This document shows positions 51,153 to 60,191 of a DNA stretch of 64,000 nt, piece by piece. The notes below the pieces were generated by a model. It had not been told where the DNA came from, did no database searches, and saw only the letters and a program-made list of their open reading frames with translations. Origin of the DNA: RYN-230 sp963834515 (lineage in GTDB: Bacteria > Actinomycetota > Actinomycetes > Streptosporangiales > Streptosporangiaceae); assembly GCA_963834515.1 (NCBI GenBank), contig CAWICB010000005.1, positions 186,001-250,000 on the forward strand. The letters are read 5' to 3'. Every line of letters begins with the position of its first letter. The stretch's first letter is position 1. The translations under genes and the position numbers were made by a program.

Positions 51153-52883
51153 ATGACCACGGACATACGGGCGACGGGCGCCGGCCCCGCTGCGGGTCCG
51201 GCCGCCGGATCGGCGCGGGGCAGCGGCTTGGCGCGGGGCAGCGGCTTGGCGGGAGGCGCCGCTCCGGGTGCGGGCGCCCGGCTAGCGGCGGGCAACGGCT
51301 CGGCGGCGGGCAACGGCGCGGCGGCGGGCAACGGCGCGCGGGGGAGCAATGGCGCGGCGGCGGGCAACGGCGCGCGGGGGAGCAATGGCGCGGCGGCGGC
51401 CAATGGCTCGGCGGCGGGCAACGGCTCGGCGGCGGGCAACGGCGCGCGGGCGGTGCCGTTCGCATCCTCGTGGCGGCGCCCGCACCTGACAGTTGACCAG
51501 CGGGTGACCCGGGGACGATCGGCCCGCCGGGCAGCGCCGAGGTCTGTGCACGGGCGGTGGGAGCCGGCGCCGGATCGCCCTGACCCGGTCAGCCTGCTCG
51601 AGGAGCAGGCGGCCACCCGGGTGCCAGCACTGGTGCCGATCCGGTACGGCCGGATGCTGGCGTCGCCGTTCACGTTTTACCGGGGCGCGGCCGCGATCAT
51701 GGCGGCCGACCTGGCCGGGACGCCAGCGTCCGGGATCACCGTGCAGCTGTGCGGGGACGCCCAGCTGTCCAACTTCGGTGTGTTCGGCACCCCCGAGCGG
51801 AAGCTGATCTTCGACATCAGCGATTTCGATGAGACGCTGCCTGGCCCGTGGGAGTGGGATGTCAAGCGGATGGCGGCCAGCTTCGAGATCATGGGCCGGT
51901 TCCGCCGGTTCTCACCGGACAACCGGCACGCGATCGTCACCGCCGGGGTGCGCGAGTACCGGAAGCGGATGCACCGGGCCGCTGGGCTGGGCACCCTGAG
52001 TGCGTGGTACGACCAGCTGGAGGCGGGGGTGCTGCTGGACCTGGTCCAGCAGCAGGTGCAGGTCACGGAGCTGGCCAAGAAGGAAGCCCGGCGGGCGAAG
52101 CGGCACGTGGCTGAGGCCCGCACTCAGGACAGCGCCCGGGTCCGCACCCAGCCCGCGGCCGGGATGGGCGGCGAGCTGCGGATCACCGCCGACCCGCCGC
52201 TGATCGTGCCGCTCGAGGACCTGGCCCGGCCCGGGCCGGAGTGGGAGGACCCGGCGCCGGTCATCAGGAAGCTGCTCGCCACCTACCGCCGGACCCTGAG
52301 CCGCCAGGGGCATCCGCTGGCGGAGTTCCGCTACGTTCACGCGGCGCGCACGGTGACGGGAGTGGGCAGCGTCGGCACCCGCTGCTACCTCCTGCTGCTG
52401 CTCGGCCGCGATGCGGATGACCCGCTGTTCTTGCAGGTGAAAGAGGCTCAGGACGCGGTGCTGGAGCGCTATGCCGGGCCAAGCAGCTATCCGAACCACG
52501 GGCAGCGGGTGGTGATGGGGCAGCGGGTGATGCAAGCGGCCACCGACATCTTCCTGGGCTGGCAGCGGATCAAGGGCCTGGACGGCGTGCCCCGCGACTA
52601 CTACGTGCGCCAGGTTCACGACTGGAAGGGCGGCGCCGACGTGGAGCGAATGCTCGTGCCTGGGGCCACCGTCTACGCTCAGATCTGCGGCGCGACACTG
52701 GCCCGGGCGCACGCCCGCTGGGGCGACCGGATCGCCATCGCCGCCTACCTCGGCCAGGGTGACATGTTCGACCGGGCCATCGCCGATTTCGCCGTGGCCT
52801 ACGCCGACCAGAATGAGCGCGACTATGCGGCGTTCACGGCGGCGGTGAAGTCCGGGCGGCTGGTGGCCGGGACCGGCGGCTAG
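51153..52883 (+). CDS. DUF2252 family protein with long low-complexity N-terminus
   Basis: A 576-residue protein. The first ~105 residues are Gly/Ala/Asn/Ser/Arg-only, made of short repeats such as AAAGNGARGSNG. The DUF2252 domain then begins (SLLEEQAATRVPALVPIRYG; MLASPFTFYRGAAAIMA; LCGDAQLSNFGVFGTPERKL; FDISDFDETLPGPWEWDVKR), with kinase-like Asp/Asn residues, and ends with WKGGADVERMLVPGATVY and YADQNERDYAAF. ATG 51153 is preferred (AGGGG upstream); ATG 51111 is possible. Function of the family is not established. Confidence 0.87.
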   Translation: MTTDIRATGAGPAAGPAAGSARGSGLARGSGLAGGAAPGAGARLAAGNGSAAGNGAAAGNGARGSNGAAAGNGARGSNGAAAANGSAAGNGSAAGNGARAVPFASSWRRPHLTVDQRVTRGRSARRAAPRSVHGRWEPAPDRPDPVSLLEEQAATRVPALVPIRYGRMLASPFTFYRGAAAIMAADLAGTPASGITVQLCGDAQLSNFGVFGTPERKLIFDISDFDETLPGPWEWDVKRMAASFEIMGRFRRFSPDNRHAIVTAGVREYRKRMHRAAGLGTLSAWYDQLEAGVLLDLVQQQVQVTELAKKEARRAKRHVAEARTQDSARVRTQPAAGMGGELRITADPPLIVPLEDLARPGPEWEDPAPVIRKLLATYRRTLSRQGHPLAEFRYVHAARTVTGVGSVGTRCYLLLLLGRDADDPLFLQVKEAQDAVLERYAGPSSYPNHGQRVVMGQRVMQAATDIFLGWQRIKGLDGVPRDYYVRQVHDWKGGADVERMLVPGATVYAQICGATLARAHARWGDRIAIAAYLGQGDMFDRAIADFAVAYADQNERDYAAFTAAVKSGRLVAGTGG

Positions 52884-53115
52884 GCGTCGAACGCGATGAC
52901 GCTCTTGATGCCGGCCGTGGCCCAGGATCAGGTCCGGTGCGTGCTCGGGCGGGTAGCGGCCGGCGATCAGCGTGGACACCACCTCCGGCCAGCGGCGGCG
53001 GAACAGGGCCACGTCCCGGAGCGCGGCCACGAACGCGTCCGGCCCGGCGTTGACCGTGCCCAGCAGGACCTGGTTCTTCAGCACCATGTCCCGCATCTTC
53101 ATGATGTCTGCCTGG
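52880..53115 (-). pseudogene. C-terminal remnant of a glucose-dehydrogenase-type alcohol dehydrogenase
   Basis: The minus strand encodes MRDMVLKNQVLLGTVNAGPD, then FRRRWPEVVSTLIAGRYPPE and, after a frame change near 52922, TAGIKSVIAFDA and a stop. This is the end of the Glucose_dehyd_C family. The catalytic and Rossmann domains are missing. It overlaps the end of the DUF2252 gene by three bases. Confidence 0.68.
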
Positions 53116-53377
53116 ACCGGGTCAGGGTACCGTCCACCCCCCGCGTCATCGCCTACCGCCAGCAGACCATCGGGAGCCGCAGCCGAACTGTCCCGGGGAG
53201 GAATACCGCCGGACATGTTCGTGACGCCGGGGTTAACGATGCTTAAACGCGATCGTGAGCCTGGAGCCTGCTGCTGACAGGGCGCGGGCAGGCGGGCAGA
53301 CTGAGGTCAGCGTGCCGGGCGGCCGGTGGGCGGGTGCGGCCGGTGACGGACGGTGGTGCTGGCGGAATGGCCGGGTC

Positions 53378-54796
53378 ATGAGCGGCAGCCTGGTAGTGAT
53401 CGGCGGCGGCCCGGCTGGGGTCACGGCCGCGTTGCAGGCCAGCGAGCTGGGTGCGCAGGTCACCCTGCTCGAGGCCGGCCAGGTCGGTGGCACCAGCCTC
53501 AACCGCGGACCGGCACCGGTGCGGACGCTGGCCCGGGCCGCCCGGCTGGCCCGGGACTGGTCCTCCTGGGCCCTGTTCGGCCTGGAAGGTCCACGGCCGG
53601 TGCCCAACCTGCCCGCGATGGTGGCCAACACCGACCGGGTAGCCCGCTACGCGCATGACAAGAAGGACATGGCCGGCCAGCTCCGGCAGCTCGGAATCGA
53701 CCTGGTCGAGGACCTCGGGCCGGTCGCCTTCACCGGCCCGCACACGGTGGCCGCGGCCGGGGCGGGCAGCTGGTCCGGCGACCGGGTCATCCTGGCCGTG
53801 GGCGGCCATGCGGCCCGGCTGCCCATTCCCGGCGCCGAGCTCGCGCTGACCTACGAAGACATTCCGTCCCTGGCCCGCCTGCCGGAACGGGCCGCAGTGG
53901 TCGGTGGCGCCGACACCGGCTGCCAGATCGCCTCGATCCTGCAAGACCTGGGCGCGGCGGTGTCCCTGTTCGAAGCGGGGCCGGTCCTCATCCCGGCCGC
54001 CGATCCCACCGTTTCGGCGGAACTCAGCCGCGCCTTCCAGGCCCAGAGCATGCAGGTGCACACCGGCACGCTGGTCGAGGCGCTGCGCCCGCACGGGGCT
54101 GCCATCCAGGTTGACTACCGGTGTGGCCAGGCCCCCGGCCAGCTCATCGCCGATGCGGTGTTCTTCGCCGTGGGCTGGCCCGCCAGCGTGTCCGGCCTGG
54201 GCCTGGACGCCGCGGGCGTGGCCGCCGGGCCGGGTGTGATCCCGGTCGATGACTACCTGCGCACCAACGTCGGGCACATCTTCGCCGCCGGTGATGTCAA
54301 TGGCCGGTCCATGCTGGTCCAGACGGCCCGGATGGAAGGCCGGATCGCCGCCAGCAACGCCGTCCTCGGTCCGTCCCGGCGGGCCAGTTACGACGTGGTG
54401 CCCAGCGGGAGCTTCACCGACCCCGAGTACGGGCGGGTGGGGCTCACCGAGACCGAGGCCCGGGCGCGGCATGACGCGGTGGTCGGCATCGCGTACTACG
54501 ACGATCTGCTCCGCCCGGTCGCGGACGGGCGGCCAGACGGTTTCTGCAAGCTGATCGCGGACCGCCGCGACCACACCATCCTGGGGGCGCACGTGCTCGG
54601 TGAATATTCAGCCGAGACGGTGCAGACCGTCGCCGCGTGCATGGCCGCCGGGATGACCGTGCAGCAGATCGCCGAGCTGCAGCTGGCCTTTCCCACGTTC
54701 ACCGAAGGGGTCAGCATGGCCGCGCAGAAGATCTGCCGGACGCTCGGCATAGGACGGTTCCCCCAGGTATGGAGCTATCTCGGCTCCGGGGACTGA
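53378..54796 (+). CDS. Lpd/quinone-reductase-like flavoprotein lacking the redox disulfide
   Basis: A 472-residue two-dinucleotide-binding oxidoreductase. FAD site: LVVIGGGPAGVTAALQASEL; NAD(P)H site: AAVVGGADTGCQIASILQDL; second FAD contact: HIFAAGDVNGRSMLV. The active-site segment reads GGTSLNRGPAPVRTL where active enzymes have GGTCxxxGCxPxK, so both cysteines are lost. The C-terminal HPT...E dyad is also altered (AFPTFTEGV, Phe for His). M. tuberculosis LpdA is a comparable, disulfide-poor quinone reductase. ATG 53378 was chosen by the start of the FAD strand. Confidence 0.88.
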   Translation: MSGSLVVIGGGPAGVTAALQASELGAQVTLLEAGQVGGTSLNRGPAPVRTLARAARLARDWSSWALFGLEGPRPVPNLPAMVANTDRVARYAHDKKDMAGQLRQLGIDLVEDLGPVAFTGPHTVAAAGAGSWSGDRVILAVGGHAARLPIPGAELALTYEDIPSLARLPERAAVVGGADTGCQIASILQDLGAAVSLFEAGPVLIPAADPTVSAELSRAFQAQSMQVHTGTLVEALRPHGAAIQVDYRCGQAPGQLIADAVFFAVGWPASVSGLGLDAAGVAAGPGVIPVDDYLRTNVGHIFAAGDVNGRSMLVQTARMEGRIAASNAVLGPSRRASYDVVPSGSFTDPEYGRVGLTETEARARHDAVVGIAYYDDLLRPVADGRPDGFCKLIADRRDHTILGAHVLGEYSAETVQTVAACMAAGMTVQQIAELQLAFPTFTEGVSMAAQKICRTLGIGRFPQVWSYLGSGD

Positions 54797-54797
54797 C

Positions 54798-54824
54798 GGG
54801 GCGGCCCCCGGCGGGGGCCGCCCC
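54798..54824 (+). terminator. Intrinsic terminator after the flavoprotein gene
   Basis: GGGGCGGCCCCC and GGGGGCCGCCCC make a perfect 12-bp stem around GGC, followed by TTGTTC. It begins two bases after the stop codon. Confidence 0.85.
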
Positions 54825-54854
54825 TTGTTCCTGCGGTCAGTGCCCAGGCGGCGT

Positions 54855-56144
54855 TTAGTGGCCGGCTGAAATCGGCTTGATCACGTGATGGAACGTGTTC
54901 GTGCCGAGGCCGAACGCCGTCACCGGCTTGCTCAGCCAGACACCGAAGAAGTCGTTGAAGATGTGGTTGTGGGCGATGATGACCGTGACTGGAGTGCCGC
55001 CCGAGAACACCAGCACACCGGTGGTCTTCTCATCCTTGGGTGAGGCGGGCGAGTCCAGCGGGTCGCCGTCGATGTTGTTCCTCCCGATCACGTTTCCGAT
55101 GATCTTGTTGCCACTGAGCAGCTCGAACTGGCCGGGCTTGATGGTGTGTGCGTGCATGGTCACCCCGGACAGCCCGTTACCGGCGATGAAGTTGCCGATG
55201 ACCAGGTTGTTGTACGACGCGGTGCCAGCTGAGGCGTTGGCGAACAGCACCCCCGCGCCGTCGCCCTTCAGGCCGTTGAACGTGACCACGTTGTGCGCGA
55301 TGACGTTGTTGTAGACCCCTGCGACGCTGGGCTGCGGCTGGCCGGTGGGGCTCAGCGCGGCCGGGTTGTGCCCGGGCACGGTGATCCCGCAGTCGGTCTC
55401 GTTGCGGGTGACCAGGTTGTTCTCGATCACGTTATTGTGCGTCGGCCCGGTCTCGTCGGTCAGCAGGATCCCGCCGGAGTTGTGCGCGATGTAGTTCCCG
55501 CGGATCCAGGAGTACGCGACCGCGATGAAGTGCACGCCCTCCCCGCAGTCACCGGGCGCCTGGCCCTCGGCCGCGCACTCGAAATACGTGGAGGCCGGCG
55601 GCACGCCGCCGCCCAGGTCGTTGTGCACGACCGCGTTGTGCTGGATGGTGACGTGGCTGATGTCGCCGGTCACCCCGGCGGCCAGGACGCCCTCGCCGAG
55701 CGCGTTGGTGACCGTGAAGCCCCGGAAGTTCACGTCCGAGCTCAGGATCACCACGCCAGCGAAGATGGTCAGCTTCCCGACGTGTGGCACGTTCACCACG
55801 AGGCTGGGCGTGACGCCCTGTTCGTTGATGGTCGCGTGCAGGCCGACCAGCGACACCGGCTTGCTGACCACGACCTGCTCGTTATAGGTCCCCGGGCATA
55901 CCACCACCGTCGACCAGGCTGGTGCCGCGTTGAGCCCGGCCTGGATGGTGCTGTACCGGGCCGAGCTGCAGGACTGGCCGGAGCCGGTGGAACTCGCGTT
56001 CTTGGCCACGTACACGGCTTGTCCGTGGTGGCCCGCCGAACCGGTGCTGGCCGCGGTCGGCCCGGCTTGCGCGAACAGCGCCCCCACCACCAGCAACGGT
56101 GTCAGCAGCGAGCCCATTATCAGGCCAGCTTTGACAGATCTCAT
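54855..56144 (-). CDS. Secreted right-handed parallel beta-helix protein
   Basis: A 429-residue exported protein. A signal peptide (VKAGLIMGSLLTPLLVVGAL) leads into a DUF1565/NosD-like start (AVYVAKNASSTGSGQSCSSA; STVVVCPGTYNEQVVVSKPV) and then repeated helical rungs with Asn ladders (THNNVIENNLVTRNETDCGI; NVVTFNGLKGDGAGVLFANA; HNHIFNDFFGVWLSK). Such folds often bind or cleave polysaccharides; no catalytic set is identifiable. ATG 56144 has GGGGGAC upstream. It converges on the Lpd-like gene past a terminator. Confidence 0.87.
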   Translation of the reverse strand: MRSVKAGLIMGSLLTPLLVVGALFAQAGPTAASTGSAGHHGQAVYVAKNASSTGSGQSCSSARYSTIQAGLNAAPAWSTVVVCPGTYNEQVVVSKPVSLVGLHATINEQGVTPSLVVNVPHVGKLTIFAGVVILSSDVNFRGFTVTNALGEGVLAAGVTGDISHVTIQHNAVVHNDLGGGVPPASTYFECAAEGQAPGDCGEGVHFIAVAYSWIRGNYIAHNSGGILLTDETGPTHNNVIENNLVTRNETDCGITVPGHNPAALSPTGQPQPSVAGVYNNVIAHNVVTFNGLKGDGAGVLFANASAGTASYNNLVIGNFIAGNGLSGVTMHAHTIKPGQFELLSGNKIIGNVIGRNNIDGDPLDSPASPKDEKTTGVLVFSGGTPVTVIIAHNHIFNDFFGVWLSKPVTAFGLGTNTFHHVIKPISAGH

Positions 56145-56271
56145 GTCCCCCACCTTCCCCCTGGCCGGGCAAGAGCGGCGGGCCCGGGCGAACACCGGCC
56201 CGGCGCCAACGGCGAGCCCGGTGGCCGGCCATCGGTCAGCAACCCCCAGGCCGACCGGATCCCACCGCCCC

Positions 56272-56322
56272 AAAGTGTTTATTTAAGCACATGAACCTAA
56301 AGTGCTTACTTGAGCACATGAA
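56272..56322. repeat. Two AT-rich 24-bp direct repeats with internal dyad
   Basis: Copies at 56272-56295 and 56299-56322 differ at three positions; the period is 27 bp. Each contains a half-palindrome of the type GTGCT-N6-AGCAC. They lie about 130 bp upstream of the beta-helix gene in an AT-rich patch, and look like a regulator-binding pair. Confidence 0.7.
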
Positions 56323-56329
56323 GTAGTCG

Positions 56330-56550
56330 ATGTCCGGTCATGTCCGGGCCGGCGAGTGTCACAGGCCGCTGTTCCGGCTGGCCCGGCCGCGCCGGCGGCT
56401 CGCAGCGCGAGAGCCGCCGACTGGGCGTGCCCACCGGTTGCCCAGGTGTCGTCAATCAGGAGTACGTGGGAATCCGGCGATATCTGGTCGCGAGTGCAGA
56501 AGTGGTGCGGGCTGATTATCCGGGGGTGCACCGCGCTCGGCGCTCTATCC
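56330..56550 (-). pseudogene. Phosphoribosyltransferase (ComF-like) fragment
   Basis: The minus strand encodes HVLLIDDTWATGGHAQSAAL with ALRAAGAAG, the PRPP-binding loop of ComF-type phosphoribosyltransferases. A segment with basic residues (HPRIISPHHFCTRDQIS) precedes it. No start, no N-terminal domain and no natural end are visible. The upstream part would lie inside the adjacent SARP gene. Confidence 0.55.
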
Positions 56551-59406
56551 TGACCCCGTGCCCAGGGCCTGGAGCTTGGCGTGCAGCTGGGCTGCGTCGG
56601 GGTGGCCAAGATCATCCAGGATGGCCAGCGCTTCCTGCCAGGCCGCCCGGGCCGCTGCCACCGCGCCGGCGGCATGCTGTGCATCGCCCAGATGGTGGAG
56701 CGTCTCGGACAGCCCCCAGCGGCCGCCGATTTCGCGGTACAGGTCGGCGGCCTGCTGGAAATAGGCCGTGGCCTGGGCGTAGTCGCCGCCCTGCTGGTGG
56801 GCGTAGCCGAGGCTGTCCAGCACGCTGGCTACCCCTTCCTGGTGGCCCAGTTCGCGGGACAGCTCCAGCGCCTGCTCGCAGTAGCTGAGCGCCTGCTGGG
56901 AGTCGCCGCCCAGGGCGTGGAAATAGCCCACGGAGTTGAGGGCCAGCGCCCGGCCGGACCGGTCACCGATGGCGGTGTACAGGGCCAGCGCCTGTTCGGC
57001 GTGGCCGAGGGCCTCGTCGTGGCGGCCCTGGAGCTGCTCCGTGATGGCCAGCGCGTTGTGTACGTAGGCCTGGCTGGCCGGGTCGCCGAGCTTGGTGTGG
57101 ATGTCCAGCGCGTGCCCCAGGTGGGTGTCGGCTGCCCGGTAGCTGCCGATCCGGGCACTGGCGTAGCCGTATCGCTGGTGCGCGCCAGCCTGGGCCGGAA
57201 GGTCGCCGAGCCGCTGCGCGGCGGCCAGGGCGGTCTGCTCGATGGCCACCCAGTCGTGCCAGCGGCCCCGGGTTTCCAGGAAGATGGACAGCGCCCAGGG
57301 GAGCTGCCAGGCCTGGGTGTCGAACCCGGCCTCGCTGGCCCGGTCGATGGCGGCCATCAGAACGCGGCGTTCGGCGTGGAACCAGGCCAGGGCGCGCGCG
57401 ATGTCCCCGATCGGCTCCGGCGCGGCCCCGGGATCCGCCGGGGCCAGCGTGACCGGGCTCCGGGTCGGGTCCAGCAGCTGCGCCGCCGCGGCCGCCGTGT
57501 GCAGGTAATGATCGAGCAGCCGGCCGGTCGCGGCCTGCCGCTCAGCCTCGGTGTCCCAGGACCGGGCCAGCTCGGCCGCGTACGCGCGGAGCAGGTCGTG
57601 GCTGCTGAACCGGCCCGGTGCGGGCTCGGCCAGCAGCCGCGCCCGGGTCAGTTCGGCCAGCTCGCGGCGCACCTGGGGCAGCGGCTGCCCGGCCAGGCTG
57701 GCCGCGGCAGCGACGCTGACGTCCGGCCCGGGGTGCAGTCCGAGGAGGCGGAACAGCCGCCCCGCGCTGGCGTTGAGCTGCTGGTATGACCAGGAGAGTA
57801 CGGCCCGCACGTTGGTCGCGGCGTGGCCGGCGTCCAGCGCGTCCAGCCGGCCGCCGGCGTCCCGCAGTTCGGCGGTCAGCGCGGCCAGCGAGAGGCTGGG
57901 CTGGCTCGCGCTGCGCGCGGCCGCGATGCTGAGCGCCAGCGGCAGCCCCGCGCACAGCTGGATCAGCTCATCCGCGGCGCCCGGCTCGTCCGCGACCCGG
58001 GACGCGCCGAGGCGGCGGGCCAGCAGTTCGTGCGCGTCGCCGCCGGGCAGCACGTCCAGGGTGAGCGGGAACGCGCCCTCGGCGGCGACCAGGCTGGTCA
58101 GCTGGACGCGGCTGGTCACGATGACCAGGCAGCCGGGGCTGGCCGGCAGCAGCGGGCGGACCTGATCGACGTCCCGGGCGTTGTCCAGCAGGACCAGCAT
58201 CCGCCGGCCCGCCAGCACGCTGCGGTACAGCCCGCCCTGCGCGTCCAGCCCGGTGGGGATGCGGGCCGCGGGCACGCCCAGCCCGTCCAGCAGCAGCCGG
58301 ACCGCTTCTTCGGCCGGCATCGGCCGGGCGGCCGGGTCGAAGCCGCGCAGGTTCACGTACAGCTGCCCGTCCGGGAACTGGCCGGTGACCTGGTGCGCGA
58401 AGTGCAGGGCCAGCGTGGTCTTGCCGATCCCGGCCGTCCCGTCGATGACCGCGATCACCGTGGCCGGGCTCGCCCCGGCGGTCTCGGCGGCCAGCCCGGA
58501 CAGGGCTTTCAGCGATTCCGCGCGGCCCGCGAAATGCCTGGTCGCGGCGGGCAGCTGCCGGGGCACCACGTGATCCCGCGGCGCGGTGGGCTCGCGGGCC
58601 GGAGCAGCCGGGCTGAGCTGCCCGGCGGCGGTGCCGGGCAGCTCGGCGTCCACGGCCGGCAGCAGCTCGCTGTCGGCGGCCAGGATGCGCTGGTGCAGCA
58701 GGGTGACCTCGGGACCGGGATCGATGCCCAGCTCGTCGGCCAGGACGCCCCGCACGTCCTGGTAGGCGGCCAGCGCGTCAGCCTGCCGGCCACTGCGGTA
58801 CAGGCTCAGCATGAGCTGCGCGTGGAACTGTTCCTGCAGCGGGTACGAGGCGGCCAGCTGGCGCAGTTCGGCCACCACCTCGCCATGCCGGCCCAGGTGC
58901 AGATCGGCGTCGATCCGCCCGGCCAGGGCCTGCAGCCGCTGCTCCTCCAGGGGCGGGACCTCGCGCTCCCGCAGCAGCTCCGACGGCACGTCGGCCAGCG
59001 GCTCGCCACGCCACCGCCCGAGCGCCTCGCGCAGCAGGCCAGCCGCTTCTGCCCAGCGCCCAGCCTCCGCCGCCGCGTGGCCCCGCGCCACCAGCCCGCT
59101 GAACGCCCGGACGTCCAGCTCGCCGTCCCCGACCGTGATCAGGTAGCCGGGCGGCTGGGTTTCGATCAGGTCGGCCCCGGCTGGGCCCAGCGCCACCCGC
59201 AGCCGCTGAACGGCGCTGTGCAGCGCACCCCGGGCCCCGGCCGGTGGCTCGTCTTCCCAGAGCACCTCGGCCAGGGCGTCCACACTGACCACCCGCCCGG
59301 CGTTGAGCAGCAGGGCGGCCAGCAGGATGCGCTGCTGGGGGGCGGAGATGGAAACCAGCCGGGTGCCATCACGGACTACCAGCGGCCCCAGCAGCCCGAA
59401 ATCCAT
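56545..59406 (-). CDS. AfsR/SARP-type regulator (SARP-NB-ARC-TPR)
   Basis: A 953-residue transcriptional regulator. Residues 1-95: OmpR-type winged helix (FGLLGPLVVRDGTRLVSISA; RVVSVDALAEVLWEDEPPAG). Residues 95-245: bacterial transcription activation domain (FHAQLMLSLYRSGRQADALA; DELGIDPGPEVTLLHQRIL). Residues about 290-600: NB-ARC ATPase (P-loop VIDGTAGIGKTTLALHFAHQ; LVLLDNARDVDQVRPLLPA). From about 700: TPR repeats (ALALYTAIGDRSGRALALNS). ATG 59406 was chosen because it starts the winged helix and GGGAAGAGG lies upstream. It may control secondary metabolism; no cluster is in the window. Confidence 0.93.
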   Translation of the reverse strand: MDFGLLGPLVVRDGTRLVSISAPQQRILLAALLLNAGRVVSVDALAEVLWEDEPPAGARGALHSAVQRLRVALGPAGADLIETQPPGYLITVGDGELDVRAFSGLVARGHAAAEAGRWAEAAGLLREALGRWRGEPLADVPSELLREREVPPLEEQRLQALAGRIDADLHLGRHGEVVAELRQLAASYPLQEQFHAQLMLSLYRSGRQADALAAYQDVRGVLADELGIDPGPEVTLLHQRILAADSELLPAVDAELPGTAAGQLSPAAPAREPTAPRDHVVPRQLPAATRHFAGRAESLKALSGLAAETAGASPATVIAVIDGTAGIGKTTLALHFAHQVTGQFPDGQLYVNLRGFDPAARPMPAEEAVRLLLDGLGVPAARIPTGLDAQGGLYRSVLAGRRMLVLLDNARDVDQVRPLLPASPGCLVIVTSRVQLTSLVAAEGAFPLTLDVLPGGDAHELLARRLGASRVADEPGAADELIQLCAGLPLALSIAAARSASQPSLSLAALTAELRDAGGRLDALDAGHAATNVRAVLSWSYQQLNASAGRLFRLLGLHPGPDVSVAAAASLAGQPLPQVRRELAELTRARLLAEPAPGRFSSHDLLRAYAAELARSWDTEAERQAATGRLLDHYLHTAAAAAQLLDPTRSPVTLAPADPGAAPEPIGDIARALAWFHAERRVLMAAIDRASEAGFDTQAWQLPWALSIFLETRGRWHDWVAIEQTALAAAQRLGDLPAQAGAHQRYGYASARIGSYRAADTHLGHALDIHTKLGDPASQAYVHNALAITEQLQGRHDEALGHAEQALALYTAIGDRSGRALALNSVGYFHALGGDSQQALSYCEQALELSRELGHQEGVASVLDSLGYAHQQGGDYAQATAYFQQAADLYREIGGRWGLSETLHHLGDAQHAAGAVAAARAAWQEALAILDDLGHPDAAQLHAKLQALGTGSG

Positions 59407-59492
59407 GCCCAGCACCTCTTCCCGCCATCCTCGGCCGGCGGCGCCGCCGGCCGAGCACGGCATACCGCGGCCAAGACCGCAGCGTACCCGTG

Positions 59493-59540
59493 GTGAGCGA
59501 TCCGTGAGTGACGCCTGTCATCCTGACGGCGGTTCGTGAG
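59493..59540. promoter_or_regulatory. Possible SARP-binding direct repeats
   Basis: GTGAG occurs at 59493, 59504 and 59536 in the same orientation, spaced by 11 and 32 bp, near whole helical turns. SARP regulators typically bind heptamers repeated every 11 bp. The stretch lies in the divergent region between the SARP gene and the ATPase gene. Confidence 0.45.
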
Positions 59541-59638
59541 CCTTTGCTGGCATTGTGCGGTTATTGTTCCCGCACAGCCGGTGCGGTCCCCGCTGCCGTG
59601 GCGTCACGCCTTCAGCGGATCGGAGGCGTACCCGCAGC

Positions 59639-60154
59639 ATGACCGTCCCAGGGATTGGCACGGTAAGCGGGCCTCCGGCTGCGTACCCCAGCCGGACGGC
59701 CAGGCTTTCTGCCGTGCCTGCGCTGCAGCCCGGCCGGGAGCTGGCCAGCACGCGGGAGTGGCCGCTGCGCAGTTACCTCGAGCTGCGCGCGCTGCCCGCG
59801 TCGGTCCGCTCGGCCCGTTCGCACGCCAGGAACATGCTGCGCGATTGGTGCCTGGACGGCCTCACCGACACGGTCGAGCTGCTCGTTTCCGAGATCGCTA
59901 CCAACGCGGTCTGCGCATCCGGCCGGGTCGGGGCCGCGCTGCCGATGCGGTTCTGGCTCACCTCGGACCGGCACAACGTGCTGATCCAGGTGTGGGACGC
60001 CGACCAGCACCAGCCCATCCCGCAGCACCTGGGCCCGGACGCCGAATGTGGCCGCGGCCTGCTGCTCGTCGAAACGCTGAGCGCGCAGTGGGGCTGCTAT
60101 ACGCCGGACGGCGCCGACGGGAAGATCGTCTGGGCGCTGTGCGCCCAGTTCTGA
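59639..60154 (+). CDS. Anti-sigma-type (RsbW-like) ATPase domain protein
   Basis: A 171-residue protein. After a 50-residue N-terminus comes a HATPase domain: LVSEIATNAVCASGR (N-box), LIQVWDADQHQPIPQHLGPD (G1 region), and ECGRGLLLVETLSAQWGCY (G2 region). The family switches partners with sigma factors or anti-anti-sigma factors. ATG 59639 lies in frame just before the TVPGIGTVSG segment. It is flanked by two large SARP-type regulators, divergent from one and convergent with the other. Confidence 0.85.
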   Translation: MTVPGIGTVSGPPAAYPSRTARLSAVPALQPGRELASTREWPLRSYLELRALPASVRSARSHARNMLRDWCLDGLTDTVELLVSEIATNAVCASGRVGAALPMRFWLTSDRHNVLIQVWDADQHQPIPQHLGPDAECGRGLLLVETLSAQWGCYTPDGADGKIVWALCAQF

Positions 60155-60191
60155 CGCCCCGGATCAGGAACCGCCGGGTGCGCCTGGCCGG

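Noticed and set aside
51280..51460. CRISPR-like array
   Set aside because: The repeats are contiguous, in frame and code for a Gly/Ala/Asn linker; there are no spacers and no cas genes.
51912..53216. 434-codon minus-strand frame starting MSGGIPPRD
   Set aside because: Only its first ~110 codons (the dehydrogenase remnant) look like protein; the remainder is antisense to DUF2252.
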